Assembly: GCA_037903355.1 (NCBI GenBank) | Contig: JBAJFE010000014.1 | Location: forward strand, 620,001 to 684,000 | Source: Trichuris trichiura | Taxonomy: Eukaryota; Nematoda; Enoplea; Trichinellida; Trichuridae | Direction: 5' to 3' | DNA length: 64,000 nucleotides | Program-made: the position numbers and the translations under genes | The notes under the pieces: generated by a model | What the model was told of the DNA's origin: nothing | The model's database searches: none | Seen by the model: only the letters and a program-made list of their open reading frames with translations | Shown here: in pieces, positions 40,301-51,477 of the stretch | Numbering within the stretch: position 1 is the first letter of the stretch | Layout of the letters: each line of letters begins with the position of its first letter

Positions 40301-43300
40301 AAGGATATGAAGAATTTATGGCAAAAGGATTGTACTTTGTTGCAATGAAATATATATAACATATGCAATGTACAAGTAATGCTTTGCTGCTAAAATCAGC
40401 ACCGCATGGTAAAACTGGTGCTAAGCAAAGCGGTATGGTGAAACGAATGTCATAAACTTAAATATTATTGATATGTCAAAAACGTTGGTGTACAAATATA
40501 ACATAAACAGTTTTTATAATAGTTAAATGAGAACTTTTCACAGTACTTTCAGTGCGCCAGCAAAATAGGTTTGTTGACCTCAAGCCACTCAATTGAATTT
40601 GACTACCTGAGCATTCTTAAAGGCAAAACTTTTTAGTATGTCCGTTATAAATGCTTCGTTAAGTTTCCGGCGGTCTGTCCAAGCTTCAATGAAATGCAGC
40701 ACCCAGTAAGCTCTTTGAAACCAAACAGGTTGGATAAAATTTAAAAAACTAGACAGATTACACGATGTACAGACTACAACAAGAAGAATACCTTTATATT
40801 TATAGCCTAGTTTTCGCTGAAATCGCATTTTAAAAAATTTAAGTCTAGAAAACAAGAAAACAGCACGTTCTACATTAATAACTGGAAATTTGCAAACCAC
40901 CTACCCTTTTAACCAGCATAACATGGAAACGTATTCACTTCTTTTTCCGGATACTTTTCTGTCCATAGGAAGTCCTTGCTTTGTTCTAGTCCGCTATGAA
41001 AGCAGTGTACCCGATTTTATGTCATTCAGTGCTCATTTTGACAAACAACTTTTGACTGTGCGAATAAAAGCCAAATCTGTAACAGCGGAATAAGGTTTTC
41101 AGCTGCTGGAAAGGAGACACGACAGTGACAGGTGTTCAACGAAAAAAGCAGTCTGAACACATATTATCAAAAATATAATTTTCTGAGCAACGTAGTTCCA
41201 CCATACATGTCATCAGCACGTGATACTATCTATCTTCAGTAAATGTTCACACAATCTCTGTATTATATGCAGCAATGCTTAAACACAGATAAAATTGGCT
41301 CAGCTCATGGTAGCTTATTGCTTTGCTGGAGGCAGCTGGCAAGGAACTGGGCCTTCTGTCTATCCTACCAAGAAACTTTCTTTCAATGCTTTGCTTGAAG
41401 ACTAGAGCGAGAATAGGAGATTAAAAGCTACCCATTAAATCCTTGTCTCTTTGCTAACAGTAATCCTTTCGAGAATGAAAATTATTTCCTTCGTTCATGC
41501 AAAAGATGCTAGATTTGCGATTTGGTTTGGGTTCAGCTTTGTCCTGATGGCAACAGACGTGTGCTCAAACAGCGTTTCTTCCAAACATTCCATGCTGTAG
41601 GAAAGCAGAACACTTGTGGAGACAGCTTCAGCTTCACAATTTAGAAAGTTACTTAAAATGACTCTAATAAATCTAAACCTGCTGTAATGTTTGGTCAAAC
41701 AAACAATTCAACATGTTCAAACAATTTTGAAGCATTCCTTGAAAACCGAACGTTTGCTCAAACAATCTGTATTAAATAAAGACAGGTTGTCTCGGTAAAT
41801 TAACTGAAAAGTATACGCCTTACATTAAACGTCACACGACTGAAGGAACTGCCATTTATGCTAATGCATGTAGTGACACTACATTGCGGCTGTATGTGTA
41901 ACATAGTCCTTCTGTCTTTCCTTATTTAAAACGCCTAAAACTTTGGAAATACGCCTTCTCGACGTAAATGTAAAATTGACGACAAAACGATGACTGGACT
42001 ACTCATAGTCAGAAAATTTTCCTAGCGCATGAAGCAGGCATTCAGTTGGGTCACACAAGTGCAGTGCATGAAGAATAGCGTACACATTTTGCAAACGAAA
42101 ATTGCAAAATGTCGTACAAACAGTTTCTCTTACCCAACGGCATCCTACTCCCGCTCATATGCTATACATGGGCGAGAGATCTGCTTATGTTCCAGTTGTG
42201 TCTTCATTTGACGCGACCAGTAAAGGTTTGAATGCAAATTTAAATTTTCGTGTAATTATGAGAAAGACATGAAAAAAGAAAACTACTTTAAACAGATAAT
42301 TAGTTGATGTAAATAATTCTTACGTAAACGTTATTCATTCTATGTTTTTATGGCATATTTGCACTGTAAACAAATGCAACCTTTCAAATACCAAACCATA
42401 TTTAGCAACAGCCTGTTTACTCTCTGACATAACGTCAGTTTTTTTGATAGCTAAAGAAGCTAAGAAGGATTTATTAGCACAACATTTGTAATTCAATTTG
42501 CGTATTAAAAAACTGGTAAAGGAACGTCATTTTTGGCTTCACTATTGGACGTTTATACCATCTTATTCAAACTGCATTTTTTGTGAAATTAACTAATGTA
42601 TTCCTCTCTGTGCACAGGTATTTCGCGCTGTATGAAAGCCGGCTTTGGGCTGGTTCAATTTTTTGAAGGATCTGTGTTTGAGCCTCTCATTACTGACCAG
42701 AAAATTTTCAGAATTTTCAAATGTTCATTGACATTTTCATTCAAACATAATGTTCAGCGCTTAGGTTTTTCTGTTTCTGAAAAATATTTCTGCGCAAATG
42801 CACTAATTCCGTTTTGTGGATGTTGGACTGCGCCAAAACAAACAGACATCAGCAGGTAAAGAATGCTTGCGAAGCTAGTTCTCTTATTAATACATCTAAC
42901 TTCCATGTTGCAATTTCTGACGTTGCCTGAACGCTGTCACAGTCACTATTTCATTTCAGCTTTTCACTATGCTTACTACCTGTACAGCTTAGGGTTGCCT
43001 CACAGGTCTGTAGAATAAGATCAGTTTTTTGAGAAAACGGGTCCTACCGTTAATTAACTCTACCATAGAGATTTAGGAATCTGTTATTGAGTGCTATGTA
43101 TTCAAATGCATGGTATCTGCCTATTATTCCGAATGGGATCATTCTGCGCAGTATTTTTTTTCATATAGTGTATATACCTATCATAGTCTTTCTTACACTA
43201 CTCATACGCACCAGCTACTCTAGGCATTTTACTTCAGAGTTCCAGTTTCTTTCTTATATGATTTATTAGGTTATTCCATGGGATCGGCAGTGCTCGTAAC

Positions 43301-43556
43301 TGTTTCCCATATTAGCTAAAGTTGGAATTAATAGTGATCAGTCGTTTTTGGTGTGAATTTTCAATTCGCAAGCAGTTCCACTATAATACTTCACCCGCTG
43401 AAAAGTGAGCAGGCATCTGTAATTCGAGATGACTCCAAAGGTGCCCGCTACGCACATACTACTGCTTTTAAAATGTACTTTGCTAAATTTTAATCACTTC
43501 TTTATACGGTATGTTTTCTTGCTTGTTGATGGGTTCTGGAATTAAACCGAAGCAAA
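40301..43556. other. intergenic, no gene recognised
   Basis: AT-rich spacer after SP3. Short ORFs only, for example 42596-42859, with no domain signature. Confidence 0.45.
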
Positions 43557-43675
43557 TGCCCTACCAACGGATGGATGAGCAATTATTAAGGAAAAATACA
43601 GAACAAACACTTAACAGTTTCGTAGCTTTCGGGACTAACCTTGTCCCGTCGTCAGCGATGGTGGTAATGTTAAAT
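43557..43675 (-). repeat. ribozyme-bearing repeat, copy B
   Basis: About 110 bp related to 55638-55745. Shared blocks are CCAACGGATGGATG, then A/G variants of GCAATTATTAAGGAAAAATA, then the ribozyme-like core. The orientation relative to the core is the same in both copies. Confidence 0.75.
43620..43662 (-). ncRNA. hammerhead-ribozyme-like motif, intact boxes
   Basis: On the minus strand: ATCG, CTGACGA, stem II CGGGAC/GTCCCG (perfect 6 bp) with loop AAGGTTA, GAAA, AGCT, cleavage-type UA, then CGAAAC. Stem I TCG/CGA is 3 bp. Box I and box II match the CUGANGA and GAAA consensus exactly. One extra C lies between box I and the helix, unless that C pairs with the G of GAAA. Confidence 0.55.
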
Positions 43676-44164
43676 CTATTAATTATTTTCTCTAACACGG
43701 TAAATTTTCAGATTGTTAGAAACACGTAAACAGTTTTGAAAATTCAAGAATAAATCCTCGAACAGTGAGGAAACGGAAAACCTCCAGAAACTATGAACGG
43801 AAAGTGGAACACTGTTCCGGCAAGGTTACTGCAACTTTAACTTTCTTCCATCGTATGCTGTTAACAAAAATTTACGCCTCACCAACTAGATAGACAGGAT
43901 CAAAGATCAAATAAACGTTTCGTGCCAGCTGTTATATTGGCATATTATTTTACACTTCATCATTTGTGTTCGTGTTCTCCAACTCAGATAATTGACCATT
44001 CAGCATGAATGAAAGTTCCTTCGTTTTCAGAAAGTGATTAAAGTAGTTGCAATCCCATGAAAAACAGAAAAAGAAAGAAAAGAAAAGAACAAGGGAAAGA
44101 TGAAGTAGGCAATTTAAGTTTCTTTGTTTAAACTCTGTCTATATTGGCTATTTCAATGATTTTT

Positions 44165-44404
44165 CTGTCATTTTATGTTGTGCTCTTACTGAGTACGGCG
44201 GCGGGAAGGTTGCTCTGATGTAGCACCGGCCCTGTGGGAGTTAATCTCGATGAGTCAAGGATAGACTCGACAGGTAACCACGTCGGCTGGCTGAGCTTCT
44301 GAGCACCTGGTCCCGGTGCCGCTTTAGGAAGGTTTTAATTTTTTATTTTTTGTTTGTATGCGCTGAAGACAACCCATGGGTGGAACTGAAAGCTCAGCAA
44401 AAAA
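44165..44404 (+). repeat. ribozyme-bearing repeat, second sequence type
   Basis: Matches 46680-46930 in reverse complement: TGTCATTTTATGT, GCTCTGATGTARCACCGGCC, CTCGATGAGTCAAGG and CGTCGGCTGGC recur in the same order. It ends in a degraded core with CTGAAGA at 44363-44369 and GAAAGCTC at 44388-44395; stem II is largely unpaired. Confidence 0.75.
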
Positions 44405-44455
44405 CTTTTTCTAGTGTCGAAAAGCTGGAACTTCGTAATAAACAGGAAAAGCTTT

Positions 44456-44622
<167 letters not shown>

Positions 44623-44679
44623 GATTCTTCTTTTTTTCTTTTTTCTTTTTTCCCTCTTCTAACGGGTGTGTTATTCAAC

Positions 44680-44900
44680 ATAAAAATTTTTTTGCGGTTT
44701 TTCAACCCGTTCGTTAATGAAAACGTTTATTCCAAACGTTTATCCTGCGGAGCTTTCGGGCCACGCCGGGGCCCGTCATCAGCGCTAAGTGCGCCGCCGT
44801 CGGGTCGGTCATTATGTTAGCAGGCAGCTCCGCAGGATAAACGTTTGGAATAAACGTTTTCATTAACGAACGGGTTGAAAAACCGCAAAAAAATTTTTAT
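44680..44900. repeat. perfect palindromic element with ribozyme-like core in the loop
   Basis: Two 75-bp arms, 44680-44754 and 44826-44900, are exact reverse complements by eye. Outer ends read ATAAAAATTTTTTTGCGG; inner ends are GCGGAGCT and AGCTCCGC. The 71-bp loop contains TCATCAG at 44776-44782. ATT-rich sequence flanks both sides. Perfect arms imply recent formation or gene conversion. No ORF. Confidence 0.9.
44742..44790 (-). ncRNA. hammerhead-ribozyme-like motif, best copy
   Basis: On the minus strand: TTAGCG, CTGATGA, stem II CGGGCC/GGCCCG (perfect 6 bp) with loop CCGGCGT, GAAA, AGCT, C, then CGCAGG. Stem I GCG/CGC is 3 bp. AGCT is self-complementary, so helix III would need two molecules. 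Relative to the canonical core there is one extra C after box I. Confidence 0.55.
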
Positions 44901-45609
44901 ATTATTATTATTGTTATTAATCTAAACCACTAAACCCCATCTTCAGCTAAATAAATAAGGCGGCTTAGAAAAGTGACAGATTAAGCTTCAGATTTTAAAA
45001 TGGTTTAAGATTATTCCATCTTGCTTAAAGTTTTGTCATTTTGCTTTTTGTTTGGGCTTAATATTATGCTCGTCGCTTCCCATAAGCATTTTCTTGACGC
45101 TTTGACTTCCGTAATGTTTCTTTCCCACATCACGGATAGTCGAGGCAGATGCATGATCACGTCAGTATGGTCGCTTTGAAACCTGTTAATACGCACTCAT
45201 ACCGTCGGCACTTCAGAAAAACAGAGCAGCGTAATTGCTGTCACAATTTCGCAATTCGCAGCTGGCAAAATCTTGCCGGTATGCACTCAAATTCACTAAA
45301 TGTAAACAAGGTACATCTGACGGTTGTGGCTACAAATAATTACACTAAGCAAATCAACTCCATTGTCAAATGAGGCGACCTAATGACGCAAACGGGGTAC
45401 TATCAATCTTGCAGTTGAATTTCCACTACGCAGGGTTTCGATGCAGGTTAATACAGTGTGCATGATGAAAAGGAAAACAGTCTGTTCTTCCTAACTTTTG
45501 CCAAAATTCTTCACTTGACTCCAACTACAACTTTCAGTTGGTAAACAAGTGTATCTCAGCGCTCCCCTCACTACGGCTTTCCATGCCAGCTGCATGGATA
45601 AAGACACTA

Positions 45610-45705
45610 GGGGTCTTCTCCTAATGGTACAACAGCGGTGATACTCTGGTGTTGCGGGAAGGGAAAGCTCGCCGGTACAGGTGTCGGTTTAAATTAAAAG
45701 ACATC
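45610..45705 (+). repeat. tRNA-like sequence, possible SINE head
   Basis: TAATGGTACAACAGCGGTGA resembles an A box and CGGTTTAAATT, about 60 nt later, resembles a B box. The rest does not fold as a convincing tRNA. Tentative. Confidence 0.25.
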
Positions 45706-45926
45706 GCTCGAAGCCTCCCTTTTCCCTCTTTTTGGTCACCAGCCTTAGCGACGTTTCTGGGCAACTTTCACAGCCGCTTTTGCAATTTTGAATTCTGTTC
45801 GTAATAGGCTTTGCGATTTTCTTTAAGCAAACAGGAAGATGTTTTGTACTTTTCTATACTTTCCATCTGATACAACAACAGAAGGGAATGCCATAGCCAT
45901 GTATAAGCAAGCTTATTTGTATAACG

Positions 45927-46120
45927 CAGTATTTCTCAACGTGGGCTCTGGGGCCCCCTGGGGAGCCCTGGGAGGTTCTAGGGGGGCTTTGGAAGCCAGG
46001 GGAGCCCTGGAGAGAGCCCTGGAGGATAATGCGGTAGGACATTGTCCCTATCAACGGTGGGCTCTGACAAAGCCTAGGGGCCCTGGTGGGCCCTGAGGCA
46101 AAAAAGGTTGAGAAACTATG
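45927..46120. mobile_element. non-autonomous hAT-type element (MITE)
   Basis: A 194-bp GC-rich element with ends CAGTATTTCTCAAC and GTTGAGAAACTATG, typical hAT termini. It is flanked by the 8-bp duplication GTATAACG (45919-45926) and GTATAGCG (46121-46128), one mismatch. The interior is rich in GGGCCC and GGAGCCCTGG repeats. It sits between SP3 and SP4. Confidence 0.85.
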
Positions 46121-46647
46121 GTATAGCGCCTTCCGACTTGGAATGTGAAAACAACAAAGATGAGTAGCAGCAAATAGGGCGTGCAATTTCTGGTAGTGCA
46201 GCGCTGTTGGGCTGTCAGAACTCCAATGCGGTCTACCTGCAGCAGTGGAAAACTCACAGGGAAAAAAACAGGGCGGATCCCCTCTCCTAATGGGGGATAG
46301 AGCGCTGGTGCTCAAAAGCTTCAGTACCCCATTGCCCAGAGGAGGCGTTATCTCCCCAAATGCCTCCTTCGGTTTCACTGCTCATTTTAAAAAGCAGTGC
46401 GTCAAACGAAGTAATCTTTAAAGATTGAGATAAACAAAATGTTACTTCGTTGCTCTTGTACTAACTAGTCACATCTAAGATGGTTGAGTTTGAACTGAAC
46501 GTGCGCAGTAATTTTCTTGCAGTTACAACTTTTGAGTATTATTTAATATTATGAGTAATCCAGAGATGATTTAAACTACACAAATAAGGTGCGTAATTTT
46601 TTGTTTTCTACTTGTTCTTTTAGGGGATTAAAATTCATGTAAAGTTT

Positions 46648-47228
46648 TTTCTCTTTATTATGGATCTCCCGGTTCTCATCAGAAATTTTTCTTGAATGGC
46701 TTTCGTCCTAACCTTGGGCTGCCTTCAGCGCAAACCTCTCGTTGCTTTCACCAGTATCAGGTGGTGAGAAAGTCTTCCATACTGCCAGCCGACGCGGTTT
46801 CCTGTTGAATCCACCCTTGACTCATCGAGGTTGATTCCAGGTGGCCGGTGTTACATCAGAGCAGCCTTGACGCAGCCGTCCTCAGTGAAAGTCCGACATA
46901 AAATGACAGGGAAGTCGTTGAAGCAGCCATTGTAGACGGGGTTTAAACAAGTAAATTGAAAGTGTCTACTCCACTTCCCTTGAATTTTCTTTCCCATTTT
47001 ATTTTTTCCCTTTTCTTGCTTTCTTTTTTCTCTTTCTCAACACAGGCTTGGTGTCACCGTTGTGCTTTGCTGTGCTTCTCACCAGCCGATCCTGGCGAAG
47101 GCAAAGAGAAGTTTTGTGAATTTTTGTTGTTTGATCGTTTGCGCTGAAGACAGCCCAAGGTTGGGGTTGTAAGCTCCGCAAGAGAAACGTTTGGTGAAAA
47201 ACGGGAGATCCGTAATTAATAAAGAACA
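46648..47228. repeat. inverted pair of ribozyme-bearing repeats
   Basis: TTTATTATGGATCTCCCG at the left end and CGGGAGATCCGTAATTAATA at the right end are inverted matches. The left arm carries a minus-strand core (GAAAGCC, CTGAAGG at 46722-46728) and the right arm a plus-strand core (CTGAAGA at 47144-47150). The left arm extends to about 46930 with the sequence shared with 44165-44404. Confidence 0.7.
47136..47184 (+). ncRNA. hammerhead-ribozyme-like motif, box II variant
   Basis: CGTTTGCG, CTGAAGA, stem II CAGCCC/GGGTTG (six pairs including one G-U) with loop AAGGTTG, then GTAAGCTC and CGCAAG. Stem I TTGCG/CGCAA is five pairs, with CGTTT/AAACG able to extend it past an internal loop. GAAA is GTAA here, so it is probably inactive. 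Confidence 0.5.
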
Positions 47229-47725
47229 ATAAAGTGCGTGGATTATATTCAGGTTCTTCCGCACTTGTATAGAAAAGTTAATTTTGTATCGAACTTGTTA
47301 TCCACCTGAACAGCGAGTCTAAAGCATGAATATTTCAACGCATCTAAGTGCAATATATTTGCGCATAGAGTATCTTTGTATTGCTTAATATTGAGCTCCG
47401 TTAAGGCTATGGAATAAAAGGAAGAGCGACGTTAGCGGAACAAACGCTCTGCAATGTGGTGCAATTATTTGATTTATTTAGCTTAGGTTCAGCTGGGCAA
47501 GCGTAAACCTCCCCGCCCCTTATACGTGACAATGCAAGGCAAGCGGTGACGTTATGCCACCATTGTCCTCGATTCCAAGTATTACGTCAGTGCGGAGTGT
47601 AAACTGAATCCGCAGGTGGGTAAAGAAAATCGTCATCTTCAAGAAAGAATGGAGTTATCTCAGGAAATCATTTAATCTCCCTTCTTCCTAATAAATCAAA
47701 GCCTTTTGTTTCAAGACGTTAGCTC

Positions 47726-47733
47726 TATAAAAG
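47726..47733 (+). promoter_or_regulatory. TATA box of protease gene SP4
   Basis: TATAAAAG lies 46 nt before the ATG at 47772. TTATCT (GATA-type) is near 47654. The forkhead-like TGTTTCA at 47707 is imperfect, unlike the other three promoters. Confidence 0.55.
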
Positions 47734-47771
47734 CAGTAAGCATCGTGTATGGGCAGCAGAAACCAGACGAA

Positions 47772-50700
47772 ATGCTGCGAAAAGTGATAACTCTCATTCT
47801 TCTTGCAGTCGCATCGGTAAGAAAAGATACACTTCTTACATCTTTGGCTAGCTGTATGTGTCATGAACTTTATTGTAATAAGCGATGTTCTTAATTAAGA
47901 CACGGCAGCTGTATAAAAAGAATAACGCGTATTTAACAAATGTACAACACTCATGATCCAGGTTTTAAAGAATAATGTTGCAGCACTACTGATGTCAAAA
48001 ATGTTTAGCTTCAAAACGGTAGGAATGAAATAGCTGACCAGTAAAGTTTCTATAGCACTCTTTGGATAGATAATTTTAATATCAATAAATTTGTTCATGG
48101 AATCGTAAGCGGATTAATCTGTGAAGTCTGACGGCGGAATGTGCAGCTATATTTGAACAGGAAAATATTTTCAGGCCGTTCGTTACGAGTGCGGAAGGCC
48201 TGTCAAGTCCATCCGTGAAAGCCCAGCCTTTTCAAGGTTTTATAATCGAATAGTAGGTGGATGGGTAGCTGAGCCGAACTCATTTCCATGGCAAGTTCGC
48301 GTGATGGTTCATATCGGAGGTGACGATTACGAAGCATGTGGTGGAACGTTGGTACAAACGACTTCTGGAGAATCAACAGACCTTGTTCTCACTGCTGCCC
48401 ATTGCTTCGAAAGAGAGTACGGTTTAGTATTAATATTAGCTTATAAATTATTTCGTGCTAAATTTGGCGCAATTTGTTATTGCTGCCCAGAAGTACTCAA
48501 CAGTCAGAATTGTAGTCAACAGGTTATCTGTGGCACAAGGTATTCACGTTTACTTGAAACTTATAGCTCACTGTCCAGAGAGATTTTCTTAAGAGTGCAC
48601 TAGTTACCCAGCAGGTAAGAAATAATGAAAATAGCAGCTATTTCGTACACATTTATCTCCCTACATTCAAGAAACAGAACAGGATCTTTGCGTTGGGCGA
48701 AGAATTCTCTTATTTACGAAAATTTTACTACGAGCATGACTTTGTTCCACGAAACCGGCGTCTAACCGGTTTTGTCTCTGAGGTAGATCCTGTGCATCTA
48801 CTTAGACAGCGACTTCTTGAAAGAATGCCTTCAATCTGCAGTTGCTTATTGTTTCCCCTTGACAACTGCTAGGTGGCAGAGTGTTTCCTCACTACTGGCG
48901 CAGTCGTGACGTCATTTCTCCTACCGAAATTCATGATGCATTATACGACGCGAATTTTAGCAACACTTTTGTGATGCTATTCACAAAAATGTATAAGCAT
49001 CACTTGTAAAATATCTACTATAATGATAATAACGTGGCTGAATATCGGCTAACTTTGAATGCACTTTTAATTGGCACTTTGGCAATATGACTGCTTTCAA
49101 GCTGCGCAATTAAAATATTTCACCAATTCCGCTGATGACGGAAGCGCGAAAATCCTGTAAGCTCCAAGAAATAGAATTTTAAATTTAAAGCGGTCCCAGC
49201 CGCCGACTTACCTCTCGAACTAAAGACGAGAAATAGAACTTTCCACTTGGTCAAACGCCTCTTCCTCCAGGTGCTCCATTAAAGTCTCAGCCTAGACTGG
49301 AAACAGTGGGACCCCCGTAGAAGGTTCATTACTTTGTGAGAAGAAATGATTCTGAAACCGGGTGTCTCCTTCTGGAATGCGGAATGAGATGAAAATATTC
49401 AACTGAGTTCATTGTTTAAGTGAAACGCCTTTGTTTGAGAACATTTCCCTGAATTCTAAGACGTGTCAGGCCTTGCGAATAAACCTTTTAGTCATAACTT
49501 TTAAGGACCGCATTATCAGTCTGAGTTCAAGCCCCTTAATCTCATAACGAAAGTCATTACTGTTTTAAACAAAATATGTGCTCCTTATGCTTTATATCAA
49601 CGTTTTATGATGCCCTTTTAATATCTACACAATTTTTCATTGACTGCTGCACCAGTATTAATACTAAGAGATGAAAGAAACTTTATGCATTTGGCATAAG
49701 CTTAAATAGAAAAAAGATAGAGATGTTGAGAAATCATGCTCAGGTTTATTCAAACGCATAATCATGCTTGCCTAAATACTATGGTATAGTCTTTGCAAAA
49801 GAATTCTATAGCTGATCAACTTTTCAGAGGCAAATATGCTGACGTGAAGAAAATAACTGTTCTTGTCGGAGGGCACAATATGGCTGATCCGCAAGAATCT
49901 ACACGACGTGAAATTAAAGTGAAGCAATATTTTCACCACGATTTCAGTCGTGAAACTAATGAAAATGACCTTGCCCTTCTCCAGTTGGAGAATCCGGTAA
50001 AATATTCAGACTCTATAGTTCCCGTCTGTCTTCCGAGAACACATGAAAAAGTACCTACTGACAAAAAATGCTATGTTACAGGTTGGGGAACAGTTTCAGG
50101 TACCACGAATTTTTATTTCATGGCTGTCTATAAAATAACATTTGTGTTAATAATTTTTCAGAAGGTGGAAGCCCATCAGCTTTGCTCCGTCAAGTTGACG
50201 TTACAGTACTGACGACTGGTCTTTGCGTTAAGGAAACAAATCAGGACTTGATGTTCTGCGCAGGAAAAGAAGCTGGAGGAAAGGATTCATGCCAAGTAGC
50301 TTATCAACAAGTGGCTTTTACCTGTGCTAACCTCTTTTGTTTGCAAAGGGTGATTCAGGAGGTCCACTGGTATGCGAGAGTGGAGGTAAATACACACAAT
50401 ACGGTGTTGTAAGCTTTGGAGTTGGCTGCGCAAGGCGAGATCTCCCTGGCGTATATGTCAGACTACCACGATACATAACTTGGTTGACCCAAAGTGCTGA
50501 CGCACTACACGCTACAAGTCCTACCACTCCCAGTAAGGCAACAGCTCTTACAAAGCCATCAGCTGCAGAGACTTCTGCAAAAACACCAATAAAGCGTCCA
50601 ACTGATACACTTATTTCATCTTCTCCCGCCAAGAGACCAGCTGTTAACCGTCCTTCTTCAATCTACGAAACGCTCATGAAAGCAAACCCTAGAAAGCCAC

Positions 50701-51477
50701 TCACTTCTGGTAGGTAATCTTCTTGCTTGGGGGCAACATTTTCAGCCTAGTCACAATTCATCAGCTTATAACAGGGAAGTTCATTTTTGGAACTAGTTAT
50801 TTAGCGTATGAACAAGTGCATGTATGTTCTGTTATAACTTACTTTTAGTCAATTCTGCACATCAGTGCTTTATGGCTAATAAGGCAAAAGAGGTTTACCA
50901 CGCCTTAATATATGAACTCTAGCTTGCCAACGTGACTTATTTATTGTTAATAATGGCATATGGTACATTTGCTGCAAAATATGTTGATTTGTTAGCTTAC
51001 TATTTTAACCAGTCAAGATGGGAAAACGTGGTGATCTACTCAGCCTTAAAGTCAAAATAACCAATCCTTTTTTCTGATTTAACCTTGTCCAATTATGGAT
51101 ACAAATCAGTGCTTACGATCTGATGGCACAAAGGTATGTTAGAACTAGAAGTCCATCTTAGTTGCCAGATGTGATGGCACTGAGCACACTTTTTCAACAA
51201 GAAACCATCGAATAGGGATTTCGTAATACGATCGACCGAACAACGAGAAAAGCAGCCTTGAGAATGTCTCTGTTCCACATGTGCACCCCGCGTGGTGCTC
51301 TTTTGGCCTGATGGCTGTCTAATACTAACTCTGTTTTTTCATATGTTGCTGTGATCTATGCTAAGTTAAGATATTACCAAACCATTTCAGAAGAGTAAAT
51401 CAGAATTGCACCGTACAAAGTTTTGTTTCTCAGGTAAAGAAGCTGAAATAATCAAGATTGAAATTAAGTACAGCTAG
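47772..51477 (+). CDS. secreted trypsin-like serine protease SP4, divergent tail
   Basis: Fourth array member. Exons: 47772-47816, 48175-48416, 49828-50099, 50162-50295, 50349-50709, and a tentative last exon 51434-51477 (TAG). Signal peptide [15 protein letters not shown], activation at NR|IVGGWVA, triad TAAHC, ENDLALL, GDSGGP, and Asp189 in KDSCQGDSGGP. The sequon before TAAHC is changed from NST to EST. The tail is Ala/Thr/Pro/Lys-rich instead of Ser/Gly-rich. The proposed last exon joins in frame but encodes only a short Lys/Ile-rich end and lacks the TYTVT...GKP motif. An alternative acceptor near 52250 is also in frame. Exons 1-5 are secure; the C-terminus is not. Confidence 0.88.
49126..49168 (+). 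repeat. degenerate hammerhead-like core
   Basis: CCG, CTGATGA (49132-49138), CGGAAG, loop, ATCCTG, then TAAGCTCC. Box II is GTAA and stem II has mismatches. It lies in SP4 intron 2. Confidence 0.4.

Noticed and set aside
45854..46378. 174-codon minus-strand ORF
   Set aside because: It runs through the hAT MITE; its Gly/Pro/Ser bias reflects GGGCCC repeats.
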